11,576 nucleotides of DNA from contig CAAGJR010000258.1 in NCBI GenBank assembly GCA_900770265.1, positions 1-11,576 of the forward strand, given 5' to 3'. Within the stretch, counting starts at the first letter, position 1. Each line of letters starts with the position of its first letter. Made by a program: the position numbers and the translations under genes. The stretch comes from an uncultured Acidaminococcus sp. (GTDB taxonomy: Bacteria; Bacillota; Negativicutes; Acidaminococcales; Acidaminococcaceae). The notes below the pieces were generated by a model, which had not been told where the DNA came from, did no database searches, and saw only the letters and a list, made by a program, of their open reading frames with translations. Positions 1 through 7,020 of the stretch are shown piece by piece.

Positions 1-1394
1 AGGTACACGCCGCAGCAGGCAGCCCGCACCAGGTTCAGTCCCTGGCCCAGCAGCGCCGCGATGGTGCCGGTGAGCACATCGCCGCAGCCGCCGGTGGCCA
101 TGCCTTCGTTGCCGGTGGTGTTGATATAGATCTGGCCATCGGGCTCGGCAATGATGGTGGGCGTGCATTTCAGCACCACCACGGCCTGCCACTTTTTGGC
201 CCCTTCCCGGGCCGCCGCCACCGGGTCCTCCAGGACCTGGCTCACCGGTACGCCCAGCAGCCGGGCCATTTCTCCCGGATGAGGGGTAAAGATCTTCTGT
301 TTCAGGGATTGCAGCAATGCGTCGTCCCCGGCCAGGGCATTGAGCCCGTCCGCATCCAGCACCAGGGGCTGCTGCAGCTGGGGCAGCAGTTCCCGCAGGT
401 ACTGCACCGTTTCCGGAGCCTTGCCCGCACCCGGTCCGGCTGCCACCACATCATAAGCCTGGAAGGCCTTCAGGCTGGCTTCCGTCACCGGCCGCACCAT
501 CACTTCCGTGGATTTGATGATGAGGGGCTGCAGCACTTCCGGCTGGGTGTACAGGGTCACCAGACCCGCCCCGGCCCGGACCGCTGCCTTGGAACACAAC
601 TCCGCCGCGCCGGCGTACCCCAGGCTGCCGGCCAGGATGCCGATGCGTCCGTTCATGCCCTTATGGGCATTGGGCGGCCGTTTGGGCAGGGTATGCTGCA
701 CCAGGTCTTCCGTCAGGAGTTCTGCCCGGCTTTCGGCTTCGAACACCAGAGAAGGCGGCGTATTCAGGTCGGCCAGGACGATCCTGCCCGTATAGCCGGC
801 CCCGGGATACAGATACAGCCCCGGTTTGGGAGCGATCATGGTCACGGTCACCTGGGCATGGAGCGCCACGTCCGTATGGCCCGTATCCGCCGCCACACCG
901 CTGGGGATATCCACGGCCAGCACCGGCACCGGCACCATCTGCAGGGTTTCCAGCAGGGACCGGATGGGTTCCCGCACCTTGCCGTGGAAACTGGTGCCCA
1001 GCAGGGCATCCACGAACAGATCTGCCTGGGCACAGTCCTGGAGCACATCGTTCTGGTCCTTCTCCCAGCGCAGGATGGTGAAGGGGAAGCTGGCGTCGAT
1101 CTTATACTGGAGTGCGGCGCCTGCCCCGAAGCTTTCCGGTGCCTCCGCCAGTACCAGCGTCACCAGGGCCCCCCGTTTCAGCAGGAACCGGGCGGCGGCC
1201 AGGCCGTCTCCCCCGTTGTTGCCCTTGCCGATGAACAGGATGATCCGTTTTTCCTTCACATCCTCCAGGAGTTCTGCGGCCGCATCGGCCACAGCCCGGC
1301 CGGCGTTCTCGATCAGGACGGCCTCCGGGATCCCCATCTCGCCGATGGCTTTCGTATCTACTTTCTTCATGGCTGCACTTGCAATGAGTTTCAT
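1..1394 (-). CDS. nnr: Bifunctional NAD(P)HX epimerase / ADP- or ATP-dependent NAD(P)HX dehydratase, C-terminus off window
   Basis: This enzyme repairs hydrated NADH and NADPH: the N-terminal half (YjeF_N, NnrE) interconverts the R and S epimers and the C-terminal half (NnrD, ribokinase-like fold) dehydrates the S form using ADP or ATP. 464 codons are visible. The epimerase half (about 1-215) has GKGNNGGDG at 57-64 and VDIPSG at 161-166. The dehydratase half has VLDADGLN (345-352), TPHPGEM (370-376) and the nucleotide-site stretch GMATGGCGDVLTG (431-443). The family is usually near 500 residues, so roughly 40 residues are missing past the left edge. The start ATG at 1394 follows GGAGG by 6 bases. 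That ribosome site lies inside the end of acpS and only one base separates the two genes, so translation is probably coupled. acpS next to this gene is a familiar Firmicutes arrangement. I see no frameshift. Confidence 0.95.
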   Translation of the reverse strand, partial: MKLIASAAMKKVDTKAIGEMGIPEAVLIENAGRAVADAAAELLEDVKEKRIILFIGKGNNGGDGLAAARFLLKRGALVTLVLAEAPESFGAGAALQYKIDASFPFTILRWEKDQNDVLQDCAQADLFVDALLGTSFHGKVREPIRSLLETLQMVPVPVLAVDIPSGVAADTGHTDVALHAQVTVTMIAPKPGLYLYPGAGYTGRIVLADLNTPPSLVFEAESRAELLTEDLVQHTLPKRPPNAHKGMNGRIGILAGSLGYAGAAELCSKAAVRAGAGLVTLYTQPEVLQPLIIKSTEVMVRPVTEASLKAFQAYDVVAAGPGAGKAPETVQYLRELLPQLQQPLVLDADGLNALAGDDALLQSLKQKIFTPHPGEMARLLGVPVSQVLEDPVAAAREGAKKWQAVVVLKCTPTIIAEPDGQIYINTTGNEGMATGGCGDVLTGTIAALLGQGLNLVRAACCGVY

Positions 1395-1395
1395 G

Positions 1396-1770
1396 TTATT
1401 CCTCCAACAGTACTTGGGCAATGGCATTTTCCGCCGTATGGCTCAGGCTCACATGGACCCGTTCCACCTGCCGGGTCAGAGCGGCCACCCGCAGCTGTCC
1501 CATGAGATGGAGCCGGGGGGCTCCCGTCTTTTCGTCCACCAGGGTCTCCACCTGCTGGAACTGGCTCAGATGGATGCCCGTGCCCAGGGCCTTGCCCAGG
1601 GCTTCCTTGGCCGCATACCGAGCCGCATAGGATTCCACACGGTGCGCGCCCTTCTTTTCACAATAGGCGATTTCATCGTCGGTAAATACTTTTTCTTTGA
1701 AGCCTGCCTGTTTCAGGGCCCGTTCCATCCGGCCCACTTCCAGGATATCCACACCGATTCCAATGATCAT
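1396..1770 (-). CDS. acpS: Holo-[acyl-carrier-protein] synthase
   Basis: AcpS moves the 4'-phosphopantetheine arm of coenzyme A onto a serine of apo acyl carrier protein, activating it for fatty acid synthesis in the cytoplasm. The 124-residue product is typical in size. It begins with MIIGIGVDI, where Asp8 is the conserved magnesium ligand. The second signature, RYAAKEALGKALGTG (51-65), carries Glu56, and HVSLSH lies near residues 107-112. The ATG at 1770 is chosen over an in-frame TTG at 1776: AAGGA lies 7 bases before the ATG but almost touches the TTG. The stop is one base from the start of nnr. The gene follows rarA after an 84-base AT-rich gap. A possible -10 box (TATGAT, 1799-1804) lies there without a good -35, so it may have its own weak promoter or rely on rarA read-through. 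Confidence 0.95.
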   Translation of the reverse strand: MIIGIGVDILEVGRMERALKQAGFKEKVFTDDEIAYCEKKGAHRVESYAARYAAKEALGKALGTGIHLSQFQQVETLVDEKTGAPRLHLMGQLRVAALTRQVERVHVSLSHTAENAIAQVLLEE

Positions 1771-1854
1771 ACCCAATTCCTTCTTTCAACGCTTTTTTAT
1801 CATAAAGAACGAATGTAAAAATTTCTTGTCATTTCTGTGTCCATTCGGGACATT

Positions 1855-3174
1855 CTACCGGCTGTGTTCCTTCTTCCATTCCTTGATCTGCTGCAGCCGG
1901 GCCTTGTACCGGGCCTCCAGCCCCTGCTCCGTGGGATGGTAGTACGTCCGGTCCTTCAGGGCATCGGGCAGGCACTGCATGGCCGCCAGCTTCTCTTTCG
2001 TATCATGGGCGTACACATACCCTTTGCCGTAGCCCAGGTCCTTCATGAGCCTTGTGGGCGCATTGCGGATGTTCATGGGCACCGGTTCGTTCAGGTGCTT
2101 CTGGGCGTCCACCTTCGCTTCGTTGTAGGCCAGCTCCATGGCGTTGGACTTGGGCGCCATGGCCAGGTAGATCACCGCATGGGTCAGGTTCACGGAACAT
2201 TCGGGCATGCCGATGAAGTGGCAGGCCTGATAGGCCGCCACGGCGATCTCCAGTCCATGGGAGTCGGCCAGTCCCACATCCTCGCTGGCAAAGCGCACCA
2301 CCCGCCGGGCGATGTACAGCGGGTCCTCCCCGGCTTCCAGCATCCGGGCCAGCCAGTACACAGCCGCGTCCGGGTCCGAATTGCGCATGGATTTGTGCAG
2401 GGCCGAGATCAGGTTGTAATGTTCTTCCCCGCTTTTGTCGTACAGCAGGGATTTTTTGGCCGTGCACTGCTCGATCAGGTCTTTGGTGATATAGATGCCA
2501 TCGTCCTTCTTTTCCCCGTTCAGTACCACCATTTCCAGGGTGGACAGGGCCGAGCGGGCGTCCCCGTTGGAGAATTCCGCCAGGAAATCCAGACATCCCT
2601 CCTCCATATGGACGTGTTCATTCCCAAAGCCCCGGGGATCCGTCAGGGCATGCTGGAGGATTTCCAGGATGTCCCCTTTCGTCAGCGCCTTCAGCACGAA
2701 CACCTTGCAGCGGCTGAGCAGGGCCCCGTTCACCTCGAAGGAGGGATTTTCCGTGGTGGCCCCGATGAGGATGATGGCCCCTTTTTCCACAAAGGGCAGG
2801 AACGCATCCTGCTGGGCCCGGTTGAACCGGTGGATTTCGTCCACGAACACGATGGTCCGGCCCCCGAACCGCCGGTTGTCATCCGCCCGCTGCATGACCG
2901 TGCGGATTTCCTTGATGCCGCTGGTCACGGCCGAGAAGTTGATGAAGTTGGCCCGGGTAGAATGGGCGATGATCTGGGCCAGGGTAGTCTTGCCCACGCC
3001 GGGAGGTCCCCAGAAGATCATGGAAGAGATCCGGTCCTCCTCGATCAGGTTCCGCAGGATCTTGCCGGGACCCAACAGATGCTTCTGCCCCACGAACTCG
3101 TCCAGGGTGCGGGGCCGCAGCCGGGCCGCCAGGGGCTCCTCCGACGGAGCAGCGAACAGACTGTCTTCTTCCAT
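1855..3174 (-). CDS. rarA: Replication-associated recombination protein A (RarA/MgsA family AAA+ ATPase)
   Basis: RarA is a clamp-loader-like AAA+ ATPase that acts at stalled replication forks in the cytoplasm. The 439-residue product matches the family length. The Walker A motif GPPGVGKT is at 56-63, the Walker B motif VFVDEIHRF at 109-117, the sensor-1 stretch GATTENPSF at 138-146, and the likely arginine-finger region SRC at 154-156. The C-terminal half holds the conserved tetramerisation region, including YWLARMLEAGEDP and a SVNLTHAVIYLA-like stretch. The ATG at 3174 lies 8 bases after a full AAGGAGG ribosome site (3183-3189). The upstream GTG at 3183 overlaps that site and is rejected. 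The gene has its own promoter (3205-3233). AcpS is encoded 84 bases downstream with no convincing terminator between them. Confidence 0.96.
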   Translation of the reverse strand: MEEDSLFAAPSEEPLAARLRPRTLDEFVGQKHLLGPGKILRNLIEEDRISSMIFWGPPGVGKTTLAQIIAHSTRANFINFSAVTSGIKEIRTVMQRADDNRRFGGRTIVFVDEIHRFNRAQQDAFLPFVEKGAIILIGATTENPSFEVNGALLSRCKVFVLKALTKGDILEILQHALTDPRGFGNEHVHMEEGCLDFLAEFSNGDARSALSTLEMVVLNGEKKDDGIYITKDLIEQCTAKKSLLYDKSGEEHYNLISALHKSMRNSDPDAAVYWLARMLEAGEDPLYIARRVVRFASEDVGLADSHGLEIAVAAYQACHFIGMPECSVNLTHAVIYLAMAPKSNAMELAYNEAKVDAQKHLNEPVPMNIRNAPTRLMKDLGYGKGYVYAHDTKEKLAAMQCLPDALKDRTYYHPTEQGLEARYKARLQQIKEWKKEHSR

Positions 3175-3204
3175 GCACGTCACCTCCTTATTTCCGTAAC
3201 TTTT

Positions 3205-3233
3205 ATTATACCATGAACAAAATGGGATGTGAA
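3205..3233 (-). promoter_or_regulatory. Promoter of rarA, extended -10, -35 inside an inverted repeat
   Basis: On the minus strand, TTCACA (3228-3233, five of six matches to the -35 consensus) stands 17 bases before a perfect TATAAT (3205-3210), which is preceded by TGG (3211-3213), an extended -10. Transcription should begin near 3198, just upstream of the AAGGAGG ribosome site. The -35 box lies wholly within one arm of the inverted repeat at 3224-3247. Confidence 0.8.
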
Positions 3234-3247
3234 AGGTTTCACATCCC
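3224..3247. repeat. Perfect 11-bp inverted repeat overlapping the rarA -35 box
   Basis: GGGATGTGAAA (3224-3234) is mirrored exactly by TTTCACATCCC (3237-3247) with two bases between. As RNA it folds into a hairpin by opening the innermost pairs. As DNA it is a near-perfect palindrome, which also suits a dimeric repressor. No T-tract follows on either strand, so a terminator role is weak. A second palindromic hairpin, GGGCCC-ACC-GGGCCC, lies next to it at 3256-3270. Confidence 0.7.
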
Positions 3248-3271
3248 TGCGAAACGGGCCCACCGGGCCCT

Positions 3272-3322
3272 GTCTCTGGTCTCTGGTCTCTGGCTGAAGG
3301 AAGCCTGCTGACGCAGGCAAAA
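3272..3322. repeat. Dispersed intergenic element, copy 1: short tandem repeat plus conserved hairpin
   Basis: Three exact copies of the heptamer GTCTCTG (3272-3292) precede a 27-base block (3296-3322) that recurs near 11,400. The block is GAAGGAAGCC, T, GCTGACGC, A, GGCAAAA, and folds as GCCTGC (3303-3308), TGAC loop, GCAGGC (3313-3318). The second copy differs at exactly two bases, and they pair with each other, so the stem is kept. The element sits between the ClC terminator and the rarA promoter. Its function is unknown. Confidence 0.7.
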
Positions 3323-3323
3323 C

Positions 3324-3353
3324 AAAGGAGCTGTGGTCATTCACAGCTCCTTT
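3324..3353 (-). terminator. Rho-independent terminator of the ABC-lysA-clc operon
   Basis: A perfect 12-bp stem, AAAGGAGCTGTG (3324-3335) with CACAGCTCCTTT (3342-3353) and a 6-base loop, begins two bases after the clc stop codon. On the minus strand the stem ends in TTT and is followed by G and TTTT, a short interrupted T-tract. It closes the five-gene unit that begins at 8912. Confidence 0.8.
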
Positions 3354-3355
3354 AC

Positions 3356-4930
3356 TCAGTCTTTTGTCTTGAACAGCTTATTCAATTGATGGAGATGGGC
3401 GTGGTTGGGGATCAGGTACACATAGTCCCCGCCCAGCAGGACCGTATCGGCCTGGGGGATCATATCCTGGTCACCCCGCCGCACACAGACCACCAGGGCC
3501 TTGCCCGGCAGCCGGATGTCCCGGAGGCTCTTCCCTTCCACCGGCGAACCGCCTTCCACGGCGATTTCCACCAGCATCTGGTCCGTGGGCGCCTCCACCA
3601 GGTCCTTGGCCCGGGGATTCTTCGCCAGGGCCCGTTCCAGCATGGCATCGAAGATGGGCGTATCATGGACCAGTTCCCCGGCCGCATAGGCGAACAGGGT
3701 GACGATGCCCAGAGGCACCAGGTGGTAGAACCGGCCGGTCATTTCCAGAAGCAGCAGGATGGCCGTCACCGGTGCCCGTACAGACCCGGCGAACCAGCCG
3801 GCCATGCCCAGCATGACCATGTTCAGCCGGTAGGCTTCCGGCAAAAGGCCCAGCTGCACCATCACGTTGCCGTACAGGGCGCCGCACAGGCTGCCCAGCA
3901 CCAGCATGGGCTGCAGGCTGCCGCCGGGAGCCCCGGACCCGGTACTCAAAATCGTGAAGAGGAACTTGCCCAGCAGCACGAGGAGCACCATGGTAATCGT
4001 CCCCTTCAGGTCGATCATGGCCTCGATGACCCCGTCCCCGGCGCCCAGCACCTGGGGCAGCAGATAGGTCAGGGGGATGGTGAGCAGCAGCGGGAACGCA
4101 ATCTTCATCCAGTCTTTCTTGAAGATGGGCAGACTGTAGAACTTGCCGATGCCCAGGGAACCCTTGTTGAAGGCCACGCCCAGGAAACCGGAGAACAGCC
4201 CCAGCCCGATCAGGTGGGGCAATAACTCCAGGGGCAGGAACGGCATCTTGGGAAACGTGAGCACCGTTTCCATGCCGAAGAACCAGTGGACCATCACCGT
4301 GGTGACCATACAGGCCATCAGGGTGGGTACCATGACCATGGAGGACAGGTTCTTGTGGATGGCTTCCATGGTGAACATGACACCGGCCATGGGGGCGTTG
4401 AACGCCGCAGCCAGCCCGGCGCCGGCGCCGCTGCTGATCAGGGCCCGTTTCTCCAGGTTCGTATTGTTCAGTGCGTTGCCGATGCCCTGGCCCGTCATGG
4501 CCCCGATCTGCACCGAAGGCCCTTCCCGGCCCATGGACAGCCCGGCCCCGATGCCCAGGGACGTGTCGATCAGTTTCACCAGGATGACCCGGGCCCAGTG
4601 GGTGCTCTTTTCCAGCCCCAGCACGATGCCCCGCACCTGGGGGATGCCGCTGCCGCCCGCAATGGGAGCCCAGCGCACCAGCAGGGCGATGACCACGGCA
4701 GCCAGCAGCAGGCAGGCCACCCAGATCAATGCGTAGGATGGGGGCACATTCTGGAGGAAGTGTACCATCCGGGACCGGTTTTTCGCCACAAAACCCAGGC
4801 AGAGCCGCAGCAGGATGATGCAGAACCCGGTCGCTACCCCTACCAGGATCCCTTCAAAAGCCAGTTTCAGCTTCAGGTTGGGAATGTGCAGCATCCCTTC
4901 CAGCGTTTTCTGCCGTTCGGTTTCATTCAT
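3356..4930 (-). CDS. ClC-family chloride channel/transporter with C-terminal TrkA-C domain
   Basis: This inner-membrane protein moves chloride, usually in exchange for protons. The 524 residues hold about ten hydrophobic spans over 22-430 and a soluble RCK/TrkA-C domain at about 450-524 (from EIAVEGGSPVEGKSL). Chloride-site motifs are present: GSGIP (93-97, Ser94), GREGP (134-138, gating Glu136) and the GSGAPGGSLQP stretch (331-341). By spacing, the internal proton glutamate (Glu203 of the E. coli protein, in FIIEEM) falls on Ala190 of FTMEAI here, and Tyr445 falls on Phe427 of PIFDAM. It may therefore be a channel or a transporter with altered proton coupling. The start at 4930 lies inside the decarboxylase gene (8-base overlap) with only a weak GAAAG ribosome site, so coupled translation is likely. 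The terminator follows directly. Confidence 0.95.
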   Translation of the reverse strand: MNETERQKTLEGMLHIPNLKLKLAFEGILVGVATGFCIILLRLCLGFVAKNRSRMVHFLQNVPPSYALIWVACLLLAAVVIALLVRWAPIAGGSGIPQVRGIVLGLEKSTHWARVILVKLIDTSLGIGAGLSMGREGPSVQIGAMTGQGIGNALNNTNLEKRALISSGAGAGLAAAFNAPMAGVMFTMEAIHKNLSSMVMVPTLMACMVTTVMVHWFFGMETVLTFPKMPFLPLELLPHLIGLGLFSGFLGVAFNKGSLGIGKFYSLPIFKKDWMKIAFPLLLTIPLTYLLPQVLGAGDGVIEAMIDLKGTITMVLLVLLGKFLFTILSTGSGAPGGSLQPMLVLGSLCGALYGNVMVQLGLLPEAYRLNMVMLGMAGWFAGSVRAPVTAILLLLEMTGRFYHLVPLGIVTLFAYAAGELVHDTPIFDAMLERALAKNPRAKDLVEAPTDQMLVEIAVEGGSPVEGKSLRDIRLPGKALVVCVRRGDQDMIPQADTVLLGGDYVYLIPNHAHLHQLNKLFKTKD

Positions 4931-6203
4931 CTTTCAGATTGTCGAACAGGCCGGTGAAATCCAGGGTAGCGAAATAATCCTTGGGAGTCTCGGCCCGCCG
5001 CAGCAATTTCACAGAACCGTCTTCCTTCAGCAGCAGTTCCGTGCACCACAGTTTGGCGTTGTAGTTGTAGCCCATGGAGGAGCCGTGGGCCCCTGCATCA
5101 TGGATGAACAGGTAATCGCCCTTCTCGATTTCCGGCAGTTTCCGGTCGATGGCGAATTTATCATTGTTCTCGCACAGGCCGCCGGTCACATCATACGTAT
5201 GGTCGCAGGGCGCGTCTTCCTTGCCCAGCACCGTGATGTGATGGTAGGCGCCGTACATGGCCGGCCGCATCAGGTTGGCGGCGCAGGCGTCCACACCCAC
5301 ATATTCCTTGTAGATGTGTTTGAAGTGCAGCACCTTCGTGACCAGGGCGCCATAAGGCCCGGTGACGAAACGGCCCATTTCGGTGAACAGGGCCACATTG
5401 CCCATGCCTTCCGGCACCAGCACTTCATCGTAGACCTTGTGGACCCCTTCGCCGATCACAGCGATGTCGTTGGGGGTCTGGTCCGGTTTGTAGGGGATGC
5501 CCACACCGCCGGACAGGTTGATGAAGTCCACGGCCACACCGGTATCGTGTTTCATTTCCACGGCCAGCTGGAACAGCTGCCGGGCCAGTTCCGGATAGTA
5601 GGCGTTGGACACGGTGTTGCTGGCCAGGAAGGCGTGGATGCCAAAGTGCTTCACGCCCTTTTTCTTCAGGATCTTGAAGGCTTCCCGCAGCTGGTCCTTC
5701 GTCATGCCGTATTTGGAGTCGCCGGGGTTGTCCATGATGTCGTTGCCCAGGGCGAACAGGCCGCCCGGGTTGTACCGGCAGCAGATGGTTTCCGGAATGG
5801 CGGCCACCTGTTCCAGGAAATCGATCATGGTGAAGTCGTCCAGGTTGATGATGGCGCCCAGTTTGTAGGCTTCCTGCATATCTTTCACAGGGGTATCGTT
5901 GGAGGAGAACATGATGTCATGCCCTTTGAATCCGCAAACGTCGCTGAGCAGCAGTTCCGGATAGGAAGAGCAGTCCGTTCCACAGCCTTCTTCTCTCATG
6001 ATGTCCAGGATGCCGGGCAGCGGCGTGGCCTTCACGGCAAAGTATTCTTTGTAGCCCTTGTTCCAGGCAAAGGCCTTGTAGATGCTGCGCACGGTTTCCC
6101 GGATGCCTTTTTCATCGTATACGTAGAATGGTGTCGGATAGGTTTCCGCGATTTTTTCTACCTGTTCTTTCGTGACAAATGGAACTTTTTTCATGTTGGT
6201 CAT
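4923..6203 (-). CDS. lysA: PLP-dependent decarboxylase, diaminopimelate decarboxylase (LysA) family
   Basis: The likely reaction is decarboxylation of meso-diaminopimelate to lysine in the cytoplasm. The 426-residue alanine-racemase-fold enzyme carries the PLP lysine Lys58 in YFAVKAT, the glycine loop SGGVGIPY (231-238), ARG-bearing EMGR (275-278), the VDACAANLMRPAMYGAYHH stretch (304-322), CENND with Cys344 that completes the partner active site, and DAGAHG (369-374). Several motifs differ from standard LysA: EMGR for EPGR, GAHG for GAYG, and HAFLASN where HxGS is usual. It therefore belongs to a divergent subgroup, and another diamino-acid substrate cannot be excluded. Start 6203 has GAGG 5 bases upstream; the in-frame ATG at 6194 (MKKVPF) is an alternative. 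It lies 22 bases after the ATPase gene and overlaps clc by 8 bases. Confidence 0.88.
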   Translation of the reverse strand: MTNMKKVPFVTKEQVEKIAETYPTPFYVYDEKGIRETVRSIYKAFAWNKGYKEYFAVKATPLPGILDIMREEGCGTDCSSYPELLLSDVCGFKGHDIMFSSNDTPVKDMQEAYKLGAIINLDDFTMIDFLEQVAAIPETICCRYNPGGLFALGNDIMDNPGDSKYGMTKDQLREAFKILKKKGVKHFGIHAFLASNTVSNAYYPELARQLFQLAVEMKHDTGVAVDFINLSGGVGIPYKPDQTPNDIAVIGEGVHKVYDEVLVPEGMGNVALFTEMGRFVTGPYGALVTKVLHFKHIYKEYVGVDACAANLMRPAMYGAYHHITVLGKEDAPCDHTYDVTGGLCENNDKFAIDRKLPEIEKGDYLFIHDAGAHGSSMGYNYNAKLWCTELLLKEDGSVKLLRRAETPKDYFATLDFTGLFDNLKDE

Positions 6204-6225
6204 TACCCCCTCAGTATGTGGCTGG

Positions 6226-7020
6226 TCAGCCCAGCATCATGCGATCGTTGTCCAGTTCGGAGCCGGATGCTTTTTCAAACAGGGCCAGCAGGTCCGGAAT
6301 GGTCAGTTTGGCTTTTTCTTCCGCACCCACATCCACGACGATGTGTCCGGCATTCATCATGATCAGCCGGTTGCCGAAGCGGAGTGCATCTCTCATATTA
6401 TGCGTAATCATCAAAGATGTCAAATGGTCCCGTTCGATGACCTTCTTCGTCATGTTCAGGACTTTCTCGGCAGTCTTGGGATCCAGGGCCGCCGTGTGTT
6501 CGTCCAGCAGCAGCAGCCGGGGCTGGTTCATGGCTGCCATGAGCAGGGTCAGGGCCTGCCGCTGGCCGCCGGAAAGGAGCCCCACCCGGGTGGTGAGCCG
6601 GTCTTCCAGCCCCAGGTCCAGTTCCTTCAGCATTTCCCGGAACTTCTCCCGGTCGCTGTCCTTCAGCGCCCAGGCAAGGCCCGGAGTCTTCCCCCGCCGG
6701 GAGGCGATGGCCAGGTTCTCCTCGATCATCATGCCGGCGGCCGTCCCCATCATGGGGTCCTGGAACACCCGACCGATGTACCGGGCCCGTTTGTGCTCCG
6801 GCATCTTGCTTACGTCCACCCCGTCGATGAGGATCTGGCCTGCATCGATGGGGAACACGCCGGCGATGGAGTTCAGCAGGGTGGATTTCCCGGCCCCGTT
6901 GCCGCCGATGATGGTGATGAAATCTCCCGGTTCCATGTGCAGGTTCACATCGGTCAGGGCTTTCTTCTCATTGACCGTGCCCGGGAAGAACGTTTTCGAT
7001 AGATGTTTGATGTCCAGCAT
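6226..7020 (-). CDS. ABC importer ATP-binding protein (TrpXYZ-like system)
   Basis: This is the cytoplasmic ATPase that powers the importer formed with the next two genes upstream. In its 264 residues the Walker A motif GGNGAGKST is at 39-47, the Q-loop glutamine is Gln87, the signature LSGGQRQ is at 149-155, the Walker B motif LLLLDEH is at 169-175 with Glu174 catalytic, and the switch histidine is His207. All key residues are intact. Its ATG shares one base with the permease TAA stop (TAATG), a classic coupling overlap. ATPases of this type pair with LivH-like permeases and PF04392-type binding proteins. The substrate cannot be read from this subunit. Confidence 0.93.
   Translation of the reverse strand: MLDIKHLSKTFFPGTVNEKKALTDVNLHMEPGDFITIIGGNGAGKSTLLNSIAGVFPIDAGQILIDGVDVSKMPEHKRARYIGRVFQDPMMGTAAGMMIEENLAIASRRGKTPGLAWALKDSDREKFREMLKELDLGLEDRLTTRVGLLSGGQRQALTLLMAAMNQPRLLLLDEHTAALDPKTAEKVLNMTKKVIERDHLTSLMITHNMRDALRFGNRLIMMNAGHIVVDVGAEEKAKLTIPDLLALFEKASGSELDNDRMMLG

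Noticed and set aside
279..1505. Long plus-strand open frame opposite nnr and acpS; similar long plus-strand frames lie opposite rarA, clc, lysA, the permease, the methyltransferase and the protease
   Set aside because: These are antisense shadows in GC-rich DNA: histidine-, glutamine- and glycine-rich or serine- and arginine-rich compositions, no recognisable domains, and fully covered by clear minus-strand families.
1771..1854. Promoter for acpS
   Set aside because: There is a TATGAT at 1799-1804, but no -35 match at 16-18 bases, so it stays a remark under acpS.
3175..3183. GTG start for rarA at 3183
   Set aside because: The codon overlaps the AAGGAGG ribosome site, which is correctly spaced for the ATG at 3174.
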